Part shown: piece by piece, positions 9,656 through 17,843 of the stretch
Layout: every line of letters starts with the position of its first letter
How positions within the stretch are numbered: the first letter of the stretch is position 1
From: Thermoactinomyces vulgaris
GTDB taxonomy: Bacteria > Bacillota > Bacilli > Thermoactinomycetales > Thermoactinomycetaceae
Length of the DNA: 64,000 nt
Assembly: GCF_003688725.1 (NCBI RefSeq)
Contig: NZ_REFP01000012.1
Coordinates: 62,001-126,000 of the forward strand
Direction of reading: 5' to 3'
The notes under the pieces: generated by a model
Database searches by the model: none
Told to the model about the DNA's origin: nothing
Seen by the model: the letters and a program-made list of their open reading frames with translations, nothing else
Translations under genes and position numbers: made by a program

Positions 9656-10732
9656 TCACGTCAATCCCATTTGGCCGATTTGATACATCATAAAGCCGAT
9701 AAATACGGTCAGCCCCACGTAGACGGTGCCGTAAATCCACCGCAACTTCGGAGGCACGCTGTAATACTTCTCATCCTGTTTAATACCTCCCACACGAAGA
9801 GGCGTATAAGTCCCTTTTAACTTCATTTTCACTTCCGGATCTTCCGGAGAAGGGGGAATCGTCTGTACCAACGTCATCTCATGGATTTGTCCCATCATTT
9901 CAAACTGGAGGATCGTCCCAAGCCCGGGATAACCCACTTCCGCCATTTCTCTCTGGTCTTGGATGAAACAATATTGGCGAAACGGCAAAGAACGTTGGTG
10001 ATATTCACCCGGGATCCACAACCCGGCTTCATCAAAACGCTCCTTTTTCACTCTGGCTTCAATCACAAACTCTCTTTTTTTCGGCTTCTTCTTCCGGTAT
10101 GCCCCCCATAAATCAATCAAAAACATAATGTAAATAATCAACAGCAAAATACTTTTCAAATATATGATCAAAAAAAGCCCCACAATCAAACCGACCACCC
10201 ACAGCCAACGGGTAATCGCCACGACAATCCTTCCGCCATCCAAAGGATGAATGGGGATCAGGTTAAACAAATTTAAAAACAAGCCGATATAGGCGATGGC
10301 GATCAAAAGATCCTGATCAAGCCAAACTCCCAAACCGTAGGAAACAACCGCCCCCAACGTGCCCAAAAGAGGACCGCCCAAAGCGACAAAGGCTTCCGTC
10401 GCCGCATCGCTCGGCTGCTTCTTCATGGTGATCAACGCACCCACAAACGGAATAAAGGCCGGTGCCGACACAGGCAATCCCTTGATCTTTGCCGCCCAAA
10501 CATGTCCCATTTCATGGATGAAAATCATCAAAACCAAACCGATGGCAAATTGATAAGGAAAAAGCAGCGCATATCCTCCGACGGAAATCGCCATGGTGAT
10601 CAATGTGCCGCCAAACTTTCCAAATTTCAACAAGGGCAAGATCGATTTCAACTTGGTTCCGATGCTGACCAAAAAAAGTCCGAGCCAACCCAAATTTCTT
10701 CGATTTTTCTGATTGGACTGTTCCTGCTCCAC
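9656..10732 (-). CDS. Site-2 protease family (M50) membrane metalloprotease
   Basis: Polytopic protein of 358 aa. The zinc-binding HEMGH motif lies in the second or third hydrophobic segment (about residue 73) and the second active-site motif HPLDGG about 90 residues later, as in M50 intramembrane proteases. The N-terminus is basic and cytoplasmic; a soluble domain of about 110 residues follows the membrane core and a last membrane segment sits at the C-terminus. No PDZ domain is seen, so it is not RseP/RasP. It starts at GTG with AAGGAGG eight bases upstream. Substrate unknown; it is single-gene with terminators on both sides. Confidence 0.88.
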   Translation of the reverse strand: MEQEQSNQKNRRNLGWLGLFLVSIGTKLKSILPLLKFGKFGGTLITMAISVGGYALLFPYQFAIGLVLMIFIHEMGHVWAAKIKGLPVSAPAFIPFVGALITMKKQPSDAATEAFVALGGPLLGTLGAVVSYGLGVWLDQDLLIAIAYIGLFLNLFNLIPIHPLDGGRIVVAITRWLWVVGLIVGLFLIIYLKSILLLIIYIMFLIDLWGAYRKKKPKKREFVIEARVKKERFDEAGLWIPGEYHQRSLPFRQYCFIQDQREMAEVGYPGLGTILQFEMMGQIHEMTLVQTIPPSPEDPEVKMKLKGTYTPLRVGGIKQDEKYYSVPPKLRWIYGTVYVGLTVFIGFMMYQIGQMGLT

Positions 10733-10915
10733 TCACAGAGCCTCCTTAACCCGTCTTTTACTATATCTTTCACCGGTTGAATCCGGTCTCATTCCCATAT
10801 CTTTAAGCATATAAAACAATTCCCCTTACAATATACCATGAAACCCGTTCATCAAACAGCCTCGACATTGACAGCATTGTATACAATTTTGCCGCAATTC
10901 CCCTGACAACCCATG

Positions 10916-10955
10916 AAAAAGGCTGTTGACCTACCGGGGTTGTCAACAGCCTTTT
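10916..10955 (-). terminator. Terminator of the pseudokinase-TPR operon
   Basis: Ten-base-pair perfect stem, GGCTGTTGAC (10921-10930) with GTCAACAGCC (10942-10951), flanked by A5 and T5, so it works in either direction. It lies 10 bp after the last gene of the operon. The remaining bases up to 10733 hold no gene. Confidence 0.9.
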
Positions 10956-10961
10956 TGGGTG

Positions 10962-11159
10962 TCACCTTTTTTCAACCTGAATATCCAAAGGCAGAGGATC
11001 TTTCTCGATTTTATCCAATTGCATTTCCAATTTCGGGGTCCGGACGATGATCGGAACGCCGGCTTTTTCATCATCCCCTCCAACCGCCCAAACGACCGCG
11101 CTGATCACAGCGACCACCAGGATGAACGGAATCAAGAGTTTACTTATTGGCTTCTTCAT
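10962..11159 (-). CDS. Small membrane-anchored protein, third gene of the pseudokinase operon
   Basis: Unrecognised 65-aa protein: a basic N-terminus (MKKPISK), one hydrophobic segment at about residues 8-25, then a 40-residue charged tail. By the positive-inside rule the tail would face outward, on the same side as the TPRs of the upstream gene. The start overlaps the end of the TPR gene by 20 bp, with AGGAGG upstream inside that gene, so translation is probably coupled. It may be a partner of the TPR protein; nothing in the sequence gives a function. Confidence 0.65.
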   Translation of the reverse strand: MKKPISKLLIPFILVVAVISAVVWAVGGDDEKAGVPIIVRTPKLEMQLDKIEKDPLPLDIQVEKR

Positions 11160-13107
11160 CTTCCGGTTTTGCCTCCTTATTTTGTGGTGTGGCCTGCATT
11201 TGTTGGGCTTTTTTAATCGCATCCTGATACAAAGACTGGTTCGGATCCAACTGGTATGCGCGTTCAAAAGCTTTCAGCGCTCCTTCTTTGTCTCCCAGCC
11301 CCATGCAGGTGATTCCCAGTTGATAGTGGTAGAGAGGATTTTTCGGATCATATTTGGCGGCTTTTTCCGCTGTCTGATTGGCGGAGATGAAATATCCGTA
11401 CAAATAGTAAGCCATGGAACGGTAATATTGCGCTCTCGGATATTTGGATTCTTCATCCACTGCATCATTGAAAGCCCGGAAAGCAGATTTGGAGTAGCTG
11501 GCAAGTTCTTTTTTCTTCTCTTCGGCGTTCATGTTTTTGTCTTGATAAACTTGTTCCCATTTTTTCAAATAAAGGACACCCAGCGTCACATAATATTCTT
11601 CTTTTTTGCTGCTGGCCAATTTGGCCGCTTTTTTGGCTTGTTCGATCGCTTCATCAATCTTTCCCTGTTTGAAAAGATAAACCGCCAGGTCATGTTGGTA
11701 ACGTGCATTTTTCTTTTTCAAATAGGTGGCAAACTTCAGGGATTGGACTGCTTGATCATAATCCCCCATGGCCCCGTAAATTTTCCCTTGATGGTAATAA
11801 ACTTCTGCTTCTTCACTGGTCAGGGAAACCGCCTGATCCGATGCTTCCTTGGCCAGTTCATAATCCTTCAGATAATAAGCGTACACCGACAAGGCATCTT
11901 GTAACTCATAATCTTTCGGGAATTTATCCGTTGCCGCTTTTAAAATCTGCAATCCGGTTTGATAATCTTCTTTCAATCCGTATAAGTTCGCCAAATGCAA
12001 GAAATACTCTTTTTGTTCCAAATCGGCGCTTAACGCCTTGCGCCCCAGGAGAATGGCCTGATCCAATTGCTTTTGGTCATAAGCTTGTGTCGATTGGCGG
12101 AAGTAATTGAACGCTTCTTGCGGATTTTCTTCCACGGTCGGATCAATCACCCCGGCCAACGTTTCCCGGGTGTTGTCGGCAAACATTTGGATCACCACAA
12201 AAGCCAACACAACGGCCGCTGCCACCAACCCGAACCGCTTCCATCCTTTCCGGCTTTTGGCCGGTTCTTTTTTCTCTTTCTTGGCGCTTTTCGCCTTCTC
12301 TTTTTTATCGGATGCAGCCGGCTTTTTCATTTTCCCTTTCTCTTCCGCCGGTTTCTCCTCCTGATCATCCGCAACCGGTTTTTCATCCAAGGCTTTTGGT
12401 TTTTTCTCTTCATATTGATAGGCCCATTTCCAGAAATCATGGATGCGCGGACGCTTAATGGCGTCATTGGATAATGACCGCAACAGCAGCCCTTCCAATT
12501 GCAATGGCAAATCCGAACGGGAGGAACGAATGGAATCGATCTGCGTGGTTTTGTCGTCAATCCGCTCTTTGGTCAGCATAAAATAAAGTAACTGACCCAA
12601 TTTCTTCACATCTTCGGTCTCTTGGCGGTAGTGACTGAACAAACGGTTGGGGCCCCCGTACAAAAAGCGGAGATGGCCGTCCGATTGCAACACCATGTTT
12701 TGCGGGTCGACCAGGGCAAATTGCTCATCGTCATAACATTGTAACAGATGGCTGGTGATGTTTTTCAACAAGTTGGCCACTTCCGCCATGGGAAGAGGAG
12801 CGGAACGCATCAAATAAACCCCCAGCAAGTCCCCCTCCATACGCTCAAACACCTGATACAGGATCCCGTCTTCGATGAACACATCCTGGACCGGGAAAAA
12901 CACTTCGCTGTTTCGCTTTTTTAACTCTTCCAACTCGTGCTCTTCCGGCTGGTTTTTCAGCTTTACGGCATGAATAAACCGGGTGGTGCCTTCTTCTGCC
13001 TCTTTTTTTACGGACGTAAAATACAAAACCCCTTCCACAAAAGGGAATACACTTAAAACTTCATAACTTCCCCGAATTCGTTCACCTTTCTGTTTAAACT
13101 CACTCAT
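11140..13107 (-). CDS. Pseudokinase-transmembrane-TPR protein
   Basis: Protein of 655 aa in three parts: a kinase-fold domain (1-230), a Lys/Glu-rich linker with one transmembrane helix (about 292-309), and seven or eight TPRs (320-640). The kinase part keeps a C-lobe pattern (LGQLLYFMLT and a final KRPRI) but the catalytic loop reads FALVDPQN in place of HRDxKPxN and the DFG position is LYGG, so it should not phosphorylate. Basic residues precede the helix, so the pseudokinase is cytoplasmic and the TPRs outside. It starts at an ATG with GGAGGAG, overlapping the previous stop by 4 bp. The layout recalls EssB/YukC of type VII secretion, but no such genes are nearby. Confidence 0.78.
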   Translation of the reverse strand: MSEFKQKGERIRGSYEVLSVFPFVEGVLYFTSVKKEAEEGTTRFIHAVKLKNQPEEHELEELKKRNSEVFFPVQDVFIEDGILYQVFERMEGDLLGVYLMRSAPLPMAEVANLLKNITSHLLQCYDDEQFALVDPQNMVLQSDGHLRFLYGGPNRLFSHYRQETEDVKKLGQLLYFMLTKERIDDKTTQIDSIRSSRSDLPLQLEGLLLRSLSNDAIKRPRIHDFWKWAYQYEEKKPKALDEKPVADDQEEKPAEEKGKMKKPAASDKKEKAKSAKKEKKEPAKSRKGWKRFGLVAAAVVLAFVVIQMFADNTRETLAGVIDPTVEENPQEAFNYFRQSTQAYDQKQLDQAILLGRKALSADLEQKEYFLHLANLYGLKEDYQTGLQILKAATDKFPKDYELQDALSVYAYYLKDYELAKEASDQAVSLTSEEAEVYYHQGKIYGAMGDYDQAVQSLKFATYLKKKNARYQHDLAVYLFKQGKIDEAIEQAKKAAKLASSKKEEYYVTLGVLYLKKWEQVYQDKNMNAEEKKKELASYSKSAFRAFNDAVDEESKYPRAQYYRSMAYYLYGYFISANQTAEKAAKYDPKNPLYHYQLGITCMGLGDKEGALKAFERAYQLDPNQSLYQDAIKKAQQMQATPQNKEAKPEDEEANK

Positions 13108-13871
13108 TTTTCTCCTCCAACCTTTTTTTCTAAACGTTCTGCCATCCAATCCAAGAAGTCGGCAATCTCTTCGATATGAGGTCGTTTATGGATATCAAAA
13201 GAGATCGATCGCTGCACAAATTCATCCAGTTCAGCCGGGCAGTCTCGACGGTATTGAGAAACAGAGGGAATTGTGAGTCCTTGTGCCATGGGATTCTTTC
13301 CAGTCAACATCTGATATAACAATGCGCCAACGGTGTACGTATCATAAATCCGGTCCGCGCTGGTGTTTCCCGAAACAGATCCTGCAAATCCTTTGGGCAA
13401 TTCTCCTTTATTTCCCCCATATAAAAACCGCAAAGACCGGCCTGATGTCAGCACCATATTTTGCGGATGGACAAGTGTGAACTGGCCTATTTCATAAAGC
13501 CGGAGCAAATGCTGTATGACTTTGCGGCCTAAATTTACGGTTTCTTTCAAAGACAATGGTGCATGCGTTCCCAGATAATGTGCCAGAAGCGTTCCTTCCA
13601 AGCGCCGGAAAACCTGGAAAAGCAACCCTTTTGTTTCATCGGAAAAAACCTCACGGATTGGGAAAAACACATGTTCATCCCGATGAAGAAGTGACTTCGG
13701 ATCAAAATCAGCATTCACCAATTGAAGGTCAAGGGCATGAACAAACCGGGTATGTACCTCATCCTGACCACAATGATATTCCGTATAGTATAATGTGCCA
13801 ATCACAAATGGAAAACCTTTTAATACACGGTATCTTTCTTTAATCCATTCACCCTCTTGCACTTTCCTCAA
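13104..13871 (-). CDS. Stand-alone pseudokinase-like protein
   Basis: Soluble protein of 255 aa homologous to the kinase-like half of the next gene: shared VFFP, LVxPQNMVL (135-141) and LRFLYGG blocks. The C-lobe resembles Ser/Thr kinases (YTVGALLYQMLTGKNP; RSISFDIHKRP), but the catalytic Asp, its Lys, the DFG Asp and a VAIK-type lysine are missing, so a binding or scaffold role is likelier than catalysis. The start is taken as TTG at 13871, ten bases after GGAGG. First gene of a three-gene operon. Confidence 0.75.
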   Translation of the reverse strand: MRKVQEGEWIKERYRVLKGFPFVIGTLYYTEYHCGQDEVHTRFVHALDLQLVNADFDPKSLLHRDEHVFFPIREVFSDETKGLLFQVFRRLEGTLLAHYLGTHAPLSLKETVNLGRKVIQHLLRLYEIGQFTLVHPQNMVLTSGRSLRFLYGGNKGELPKGFAGSVSGNTSADRIYDTYTVGALLYQMLTGKNPMAQGLTIPSVSQYRRDCPAELDEFVQRSISFDIHKRPHIEEIADFLDWMAERLEKKVGGEK

Positions 13872-13946
13872 TCATTCATTCCCTCCTTCCCTCTGATCCG
13901 TTCTGCTTGCCCATCTGCCATGCACTCGAATTATTTTCTACGCTTC

Positions 13947-13955
13947 ATTCTATCA
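13947..13955 (-). promoter_or_regulatory. Extended -10 promoter of the pseudokinase operon
   Basis: The minus strand reads TGATAGAAT, an extended -10 about 75 bp upstream of the first pseudokinase gene. No good -35 at 17 bp. Confidence 0.45.
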
Positions 13956-13982
13956 TGATTATGAAAAAGAGAGTAGAACCTT

Positions 13983-14006
13983 GACGGATGGATTGCCTGA
14001 TCCGTC
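13983..14006. repeat. Short inverted repeat in the divergent intergenic region
   Basis: GACGGAT (13983-13989) and ATCCGTC (14000-14006) form a perfect 7-bp inverted repeat between the divergent pseudokinase operon and MFS gene. No T-run follows on either strand, so it is more likely an operator or mRNA hairpin than a terminator. Confidence 0.4.
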
Positions 14007-14076
14007 CAAACGTTCAAATTTCTTTCACCGAAAAAATTTTCCTGTGTTGAAATGAATGAAAAAAAAGGAGAAATGC

Positions 14077-15354
14077 ATGAACAAGCAAGCCGTTTTTGGT
14101 TGGGTGATGTATGACTGGGCCAACTCAGCTTATGCCACGATCATTATGACCACCGTGATGCCGATTTTTTACTCGGAAGTAGCCGGAAAACACCTGGCTC
14201 CCTCCGCTTCCACCGCCTATTGGGGATACACGCAGTCCATTTCTCTCATCCTGGTGGTGCTCATCACTCCGGTTCTCGGAGCCATTGCGGACAGCATGCA
14301 CAATAAAAAAAGTTTCCTTGCCTTTTTTACGGGTCTTGGCATCTCATCCACCCTGTGCATGTTCACGATCAATGAAGGGGAATGGTTGTGGGCATCGGTT
14401 ACGGTGGTTATGGGAACCGTTGCTTTTTCCGGAGCCAACATCTTTTATGACGCCTTTTTAAACGACATTGCCCCGGAACACGAACGGGACCGCATTTCTT
14501 CCCGCGGATATCAATTGGGCTATCTTGGCGGAGGCATCTTGCTCGCATTGAATTTATTTCTGATCCAATTTCACAATATTTTTTCTTTTACAAGAACCTT
14601 CGCCACACAGGTCACCTTTTTAACCGTGGCCGTCTGGTGGTGGGTTTTCTCCATTCCGATGTTTCGCCATGTTCAAGAAAAAAAAGCGTTCTTCCCCTCC
14701 CGCTTCCGTCTTCCGCTTGACACGAAAAGGCATCCGTTCCGTCACCGGCACCTTCAAAAGTACAAGGAAATACCCGGAACTCTTGAAATTTCTGATCGCT
14801 TTTTGGTTTTACAGCGACGGGATCAACACCATCATCAAAATGGCAATATTTATGGTGTGGAAATTGGCATTCATCAGACCGATCTCATCATCGCTTTGCT
14901 CTTGACACAATTCGTCGGGATTCCCTGCACGTTCCTCTTCGGGAAACTGGCCGTCCGCCGGGGTTCCAAACCCACATTGATCTTCACCTTGGTTGTTTAC
15001 CTCGTCATTGTCATCTTCGGTTATTTTATGCAAACGGCTCTGCACTTTTATATCTTGGCGGTCATGGTCGGATGGGTACAGGGAGGAAGCCAGGCGTTGA
15101 GCCGGGCCATATTCAGCCGGCTGATTCCCCGGGGGCGGCAGGCGGAATTTTTCAGTTTGTACAGTTTGTCCGGCAAATTTGCCTCCATTTTCGGACCGGC
15201 CGTGTTTGGTCTGGCCGGGCAATGGATGGGATCGGGCCGGGCGGGCATTGCCTCGTTAGTCCTTTTCTTCATCATCGGAATTGTATTGATTTTCACCGTC
15301 AATGAAGAAAAAGGCCGGGCCGAATCTGCATTGGATCCCTCCTTCACCGAATAA
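14077..15354 (+). CDS. UMF1-family MFS transporter with two compensating frameshifts
   Basis: Major facilitator protein of 425 aa related to UMF1/YxiO: the N-terminus has the family block MYDWANSAY, and about ten membrane segments are readable. The middle of the open frame (roughly 14686-14845) reads as His/Arg-rich nonsense, while the +1 frame there encodes the expected family sequence (KYPELLKFL, FYSDGINTIIKMA). An extra base near the A8 run at 14678-14685 and a missing base near 14844-14850 restore the frame. Either two assembly errors or two natural indels. The ATG at 14077 is preferred for AAGGAG; a second ATG lies 21 bp upstream. Substrate unknown. Confidence 0.85.
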   Translation: MNKQAVFGWVMYDWANSAYATIIMTTVMPIFYSEVAGKHLAPSASTAYWGYTQSISLILVVLITPVLGAIADSMHNKKSFLAFFTGLGISSTLCMFTINEGEWLWASVTVVMGTVAFSGANIFYDAFLNDIAPEHERDRISSRGYQLGYLGGGILLALNLFLIQFHNIFSFTRTFATQVTFLTVAVWWWVFSIPMFRHVQEKKAFFPSRFRLPLDTKRHPFRHRHLQKYKEIPGTLEISDRFLVLQRRDQHHHQNGNIYGVEIGIHQTDLIIALLLTQFVGIPCTFLFGKLAVRRGSKPTLIFTLVVYLVIVIFGYFMQTALHFYILAVMVGWVQGGSQALSRAIFSRLIPRGRQAEFFSLYSLSGKFASIFGPAVFGLAGQWMGSGRAGIASLVLFFIIGIVLIFTVNEEKGRAESALDPSFTE

Positions 15355-15368
15355 CAACATTTATCCCA

Positions 15369-15397
15369 TTGACGAAGTAATTTTATTTTAATAGCAT
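15369..15397 (+). promoter_or_regulatory. Sigma-A-like promoter of the small lipoprotein gene
   Basis: TTGACG (15369-15374) and TAGCAT (15392-15397) with 17-bp spacing, 30 bp upstream of the lipoprotein start. Confidence 0.6.
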
Positions 15398-15427
15398 AGG
15401 ACTTAGTCTTAAAGGAGGTTGGGTTCG

Positions 15428-15925
15428 ATGAGGATTGTCCCATTCCTTTTGGCTTCTGCCTTATCTTTGAGCCTGTTAACCGGTTGTGAATCTTCTGCCG
15501 GTGCAGATCCGGTTCCGGAAGATCACATCGATCTTTCAGAGGCACAACCCGCACAGGAAACCTACGAAGAAATTCCTTTTACGTTGATCAATTGGAAAGA
15601 AGGCGAACCCGAAAGACAACCGCATGGAGGCGTATGGGTATATACGAAGGAAAAGCACCCCGCCATGTTTCAGGATACCCTTGATTGGAATAACAAAGAC
15701 ATGCTGTTGGTTCAAATCAAAGACGAATCATACATGGGAAAAGGGCTGAAAATCAAGGCCCTGCAAAAAATCCAGCCCAAGGTGACCCGCATTCTGGTTG
15801 AATTTGATGAGGAGGGCGGAAGAGCCGGAAAAGCACCCCGGCGTTATGCGGAGATTCCCAAAGGCTCCATCGGCCCGCAAAACCAATTCGTCATTCAGAC
15901 CGCCGATGGAAAAACGATTCAATAA
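15428..15925 (+). CDS. Putative lipoprotein of unknown function
   Basis: Exported protein of 165 aa with a signal peptide and lipobox LLTGC (Cys about residue 20), followed by an acidic spacer and a compact beta-rich domain of about 110 residues (IPFTLINWKEG; DMLLVQIKDESYMGKGLKIK). I do not recognise the family. AAAGGAGG lies nine bases before the ATG. It has its own promoter and terminator and is therefore a monocistronic unit between the MFS gene and the Hsp70 gene. Confidence 0.75.
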   Translation: MRIVPFLLASALSLSLLTGCESSAGADPVPEDHIDLSEAQPAQETYEEIPFTLINWKEGEPERQPHGGVWVYTKEKHPAMFQDTLDWNNKDMLLVQIKDESYMGKGLKIKALQKIQPKVTRILVEFDEEGGRAGKAPRRYAEIPKGSIGPQNQFVIQTADGKTIQ

Positions 15926-15934
15926 CGAGACTGA

Positions 15935-15978
15935 AAATCCATTCCCTGGCATCCGCCCCCACGGAATGGATTTTTTCA
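15935..15978 (+). terminator. Terminator of the small lipoprotein gene
   Basis: Eleven-base-pair stem, AAATCCATTCC (15935-15945) with GGAATGGATTT (15963-15973), continuing into a T-run on the plus strand. Confidence 0.85.
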
Positions 15979-15991
15979 TGCCCTTTCCCAT

Positions 15992-16017
15992 AAAAAAAAG
16001 CTTGGTTTCCCAAGCTT
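15992..16017 (-). terminator. Terminator downstream of the Hsp70 paralogue
   Basis: AAGCTTGG (15999-16006) pairs with CCAAGCTT (16010-16017); the minus strand continues as T8. It lies about 80 bp after the Hsp70 stop. The short stretch between is empty. Confidence 0.75.
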
Positions 16018-16098
16018 CATCTTTTCATGAAAGATAAAATAAGTGCTCTTGTCAATCCCATTCTCTGTCTGTTTATTATGTACAAAGATGCCAACCGA

Positions 16099-17622
16099 TT
16101 AACCGATCGCCAGCTTTTTCATCCGCTCTTGTTTTTCCAACACTTCTTCTTCCGTCAGGTTGGACTTCCGCTCGATATTCAATTCCCCCAGCAATTTCCC
16201 CGCTGTGGAGTCAATCACCGAGATATGGATGATTCCATCACTGTCATACTCAAAAATAACCTCGAGGGGAGCGCCTTTGGGGTATTCCGGCAAGTCGATC
16301 ATGCCTTCCCCCACGATTTTTACATAATCCAGATCCATGTCTTCCCCTTCCGTCACTTGCAAATGCAATTGGGACTGTTGATCAACGGTGGTTTCATAAT
16401 GGCCGCTTACTTTGCTGGGGATCACGGTATCTTTTTTGAGTACGATGGAGTTGAATTCTTGCCCGGATTCATCCAGCGCCACAACCCCCATGCTGTGAGA
16501 ATTGACATCCTGCACTTCAACCACCGGGAAGGACTGGCTGAGTGAGAGGTCGGCATTTCCTTCCTTAATCTGCAGGATCGCACCTTGGATGGCAGCTCCC
16601 AAAGCCACCACTTCATCCGGATTGACATCCAATGACGGCTTGATTCCCGTGACACGCTCGATCATGGCAGGAACTTGTTTCATCCGGGTCGAGCCGCCGA
16701 CCAAAAGGACTTTGTCAATGTCTTTCCATTCAATGTTTGCGTCTTCCAAAACGAATTCCATGATTTTTTGGGTCCGGTTCAGGAGAGGAGCGGTTAATTC
16801 ATCAAAAATCTCTCTTGTCAGGGTGATGGATGCGTTGATTCCATTGGCAGACAGGAATACATTGGTGCGGTCACGGACAGAAAGGGTTTTCTTGGCGATT
16901 TCCGCTTTATCACGCAAGTCCTGTTCCAGCATGGGGTCTTCCAACAGATCGATGCCCCCTTGCTTTTGGAACTCTTCATTCAGGTAGTTCATCACCACAT
17001 TATCCCAGTCAAAGCCGCCAAGGTTTTTGGCACCCCCGGTGGACAACACCCTCAATCCGCTTGGAGACAAGTGCATAATGGTCACGTCAAAGGTTCCGCC
17101 ACCCAAATCATAAACCAGAATGTTTTGCTCCATATGCATCTTGTCCAATCCGTATGCCAGTGCCGCTGCGGTGGGTTCGTTAATGATGCGAAGAACATTG
17201 AGACCTGCAATTCTTCCCGCGTCTTGTGTCGCTTTCCGTTGTGCATCGTCAAAGTAAGCGGGGACGGTGATGACGGCATCTTCCACTTTTTCCCCCAGCA
17301 GGGTTTCCGCGTCTTCTTTCAGGCGCCGGAGAATCATGGCCGAAATTTCTTCGGGGGTAAAGTCTTCGTTTTGTTCCGTGGTGAATTTCCATGCCTTGTC
17401 GCCAATCTGTCTTTTCACAAATTGGACAACATTAAAAGGACTTGCAACTGCAGAACGTTTCGCAATACTGCCCACAACCACATCCGAACCATCAAAGAGA
17501 ACGACAGAAGGAGTAATCCGTTCCCCTTCCCGGTTCACCATAATTTCCGGTTTCCCGTATTTATTTACAACAGAGATCGCCGAATAGGTTGTTCCCAGGT
17601 CGATCCCAACGACTCTTCCCAT
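16099..17622 (-). CDS. Hsp70/DnaK-family paralogue lacking the C-terminal lid
   Basis: Hsp70 homologue of 507 aa, about 100 residues shorter than DnaK. The nucleotide-binding domain looks complete: GIDLGTTYSA (6-15), Lys70 in VKRQIG, INEPTAAALAYGLD, DLGGGTFDV (172-180) and VGGSTRM, so ATP hydrolysis is expected. The canonical DVTPLSLG linker is replaced by a diverged stretch, the beta substrate-binding domain is short, and only about 35 helical residues follow, so the lid is absent. Not the main DnaK, which in Bacillus sits in hrcA-grpE-dnaK-dnaJ. Its own promoter lies upstream, and a GrpE-like gene lies 220 bp further upstream on the same strand. Confidence 0.88.
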   Translation of the reverse strand: MGRVVGIDLGTTYSAISVVNKYGKPEIMVNREGERITPSVVLFDGSDVVVGSIAKRSAVASPFNVVQFVKRQIGDKAWKFTTEQNEDFTPEEISAMILRRLKEDAETLLGEKVEDAVITVPAYFDDAQRKATQDAGRIAGLNVLRIINEPTAAALAYGLDKMHMEQNILVYDLGGGTFDVTIMHLSPSGLRVLSTGGAKNLGGFDWDNVVMNYLNEEFQKQGGIDLLEDPMLEQDLRDKAEIAKKTLSVRDRTNVFLSANGINASITLTREIFDELTAPLLNRTQKIMEFVLEDANIEWKDIDKVLLVGGSTRMKQVPAMIERVTGIKPSLDVNPDEVVALGAAIQGAILQIKEGNADLSLSQSFPVVEVQDVNSHSMGVVALDESGQEFNSIVLKKDTVIPSKVSGHYETTVDQQSQLHLQVTEGEDMDLDYVKIVGEGMIDLPEYPKGAPLEVIFEYDSDGIIHISVIDSTAGKLLGELNIERKSNLTEEEVLEKQERMKKLAIG

Positions 17623-17647
17623 CTTTTTTCACTCCTTCGATCACTTA

Positions 17648-17661
17648 TAACCCATGGGTTA
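17648..17661. promoter_or_regulatory. 14-bp perfect palindrome in the leader of the Hsp70 paralogue
   Basis: TAACCCATGGGTTA is a perfect 14-bp palindrome between the -10 element and the start of the Hsp70 gene, where a repressor would sit. It is not CIRCE and not a CtsR box. Operator function is inferred. Confidence 0.5.
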
Positions 17662-17676
17662 CGGGAAAGCTCCCAT

Positions 17677-17705
17677 ATACTACCCTCTTTCACGCAAAAT
17701 GGCAA
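17677..17705 (-). promoter_or_regulatory. Sigma-A promoter of the Hsp70 paralogue
   Basis: TTGCCA (17700-17705) and TAGTAT (17677-17682) on the minus strand with 17-bp spacing, about 55 bp upstream of the start codon. Confidence 0.75.
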
Positions 17706-17793
17706 AATCTATGTAGTGTAAAAAACGGTTGACAAAAAAATGCGTCTTTCACCCCGGTCCCCAAATGCTCATGAAAAGGGTTCAATGATGAAA

Positions 17794-17817
17794 GATTAGC
17801 CAACATCATGGCTAATC
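17794..17817 (-). terminator. Possible terminator after the GrpE-like gene
   Basis: An 8-bp stem (GATTAGCC/GGCTAATC, 8-nt loop) follows the GrpE-like stop on the minus strand, with only a weak T-stretch (TTTCATCATT). It may reduce read-through into the Hsp70 gene rather than block it. Confidence 0.4.
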
Positions 17818-17843
17818 CTCGTTTGTTGTCATATTCCGTTCAA

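Noticed and set aside
11140-13871. Active Ser/Thr protein kinases
   Set aside because: The HRD aspartate, catalytic-loop lysine and DFG aspartate are all missing in both proteins, so they are called pseudokinases.
17630-17720. CIRCE or CtsR control of the Hsp70 paralogue
   Set aside because: Neither the TTAGCACTC/GAGTGCTAA repeat nor GGTCAAA heptads are present; only an unrelated 14-bp palindrome is found.
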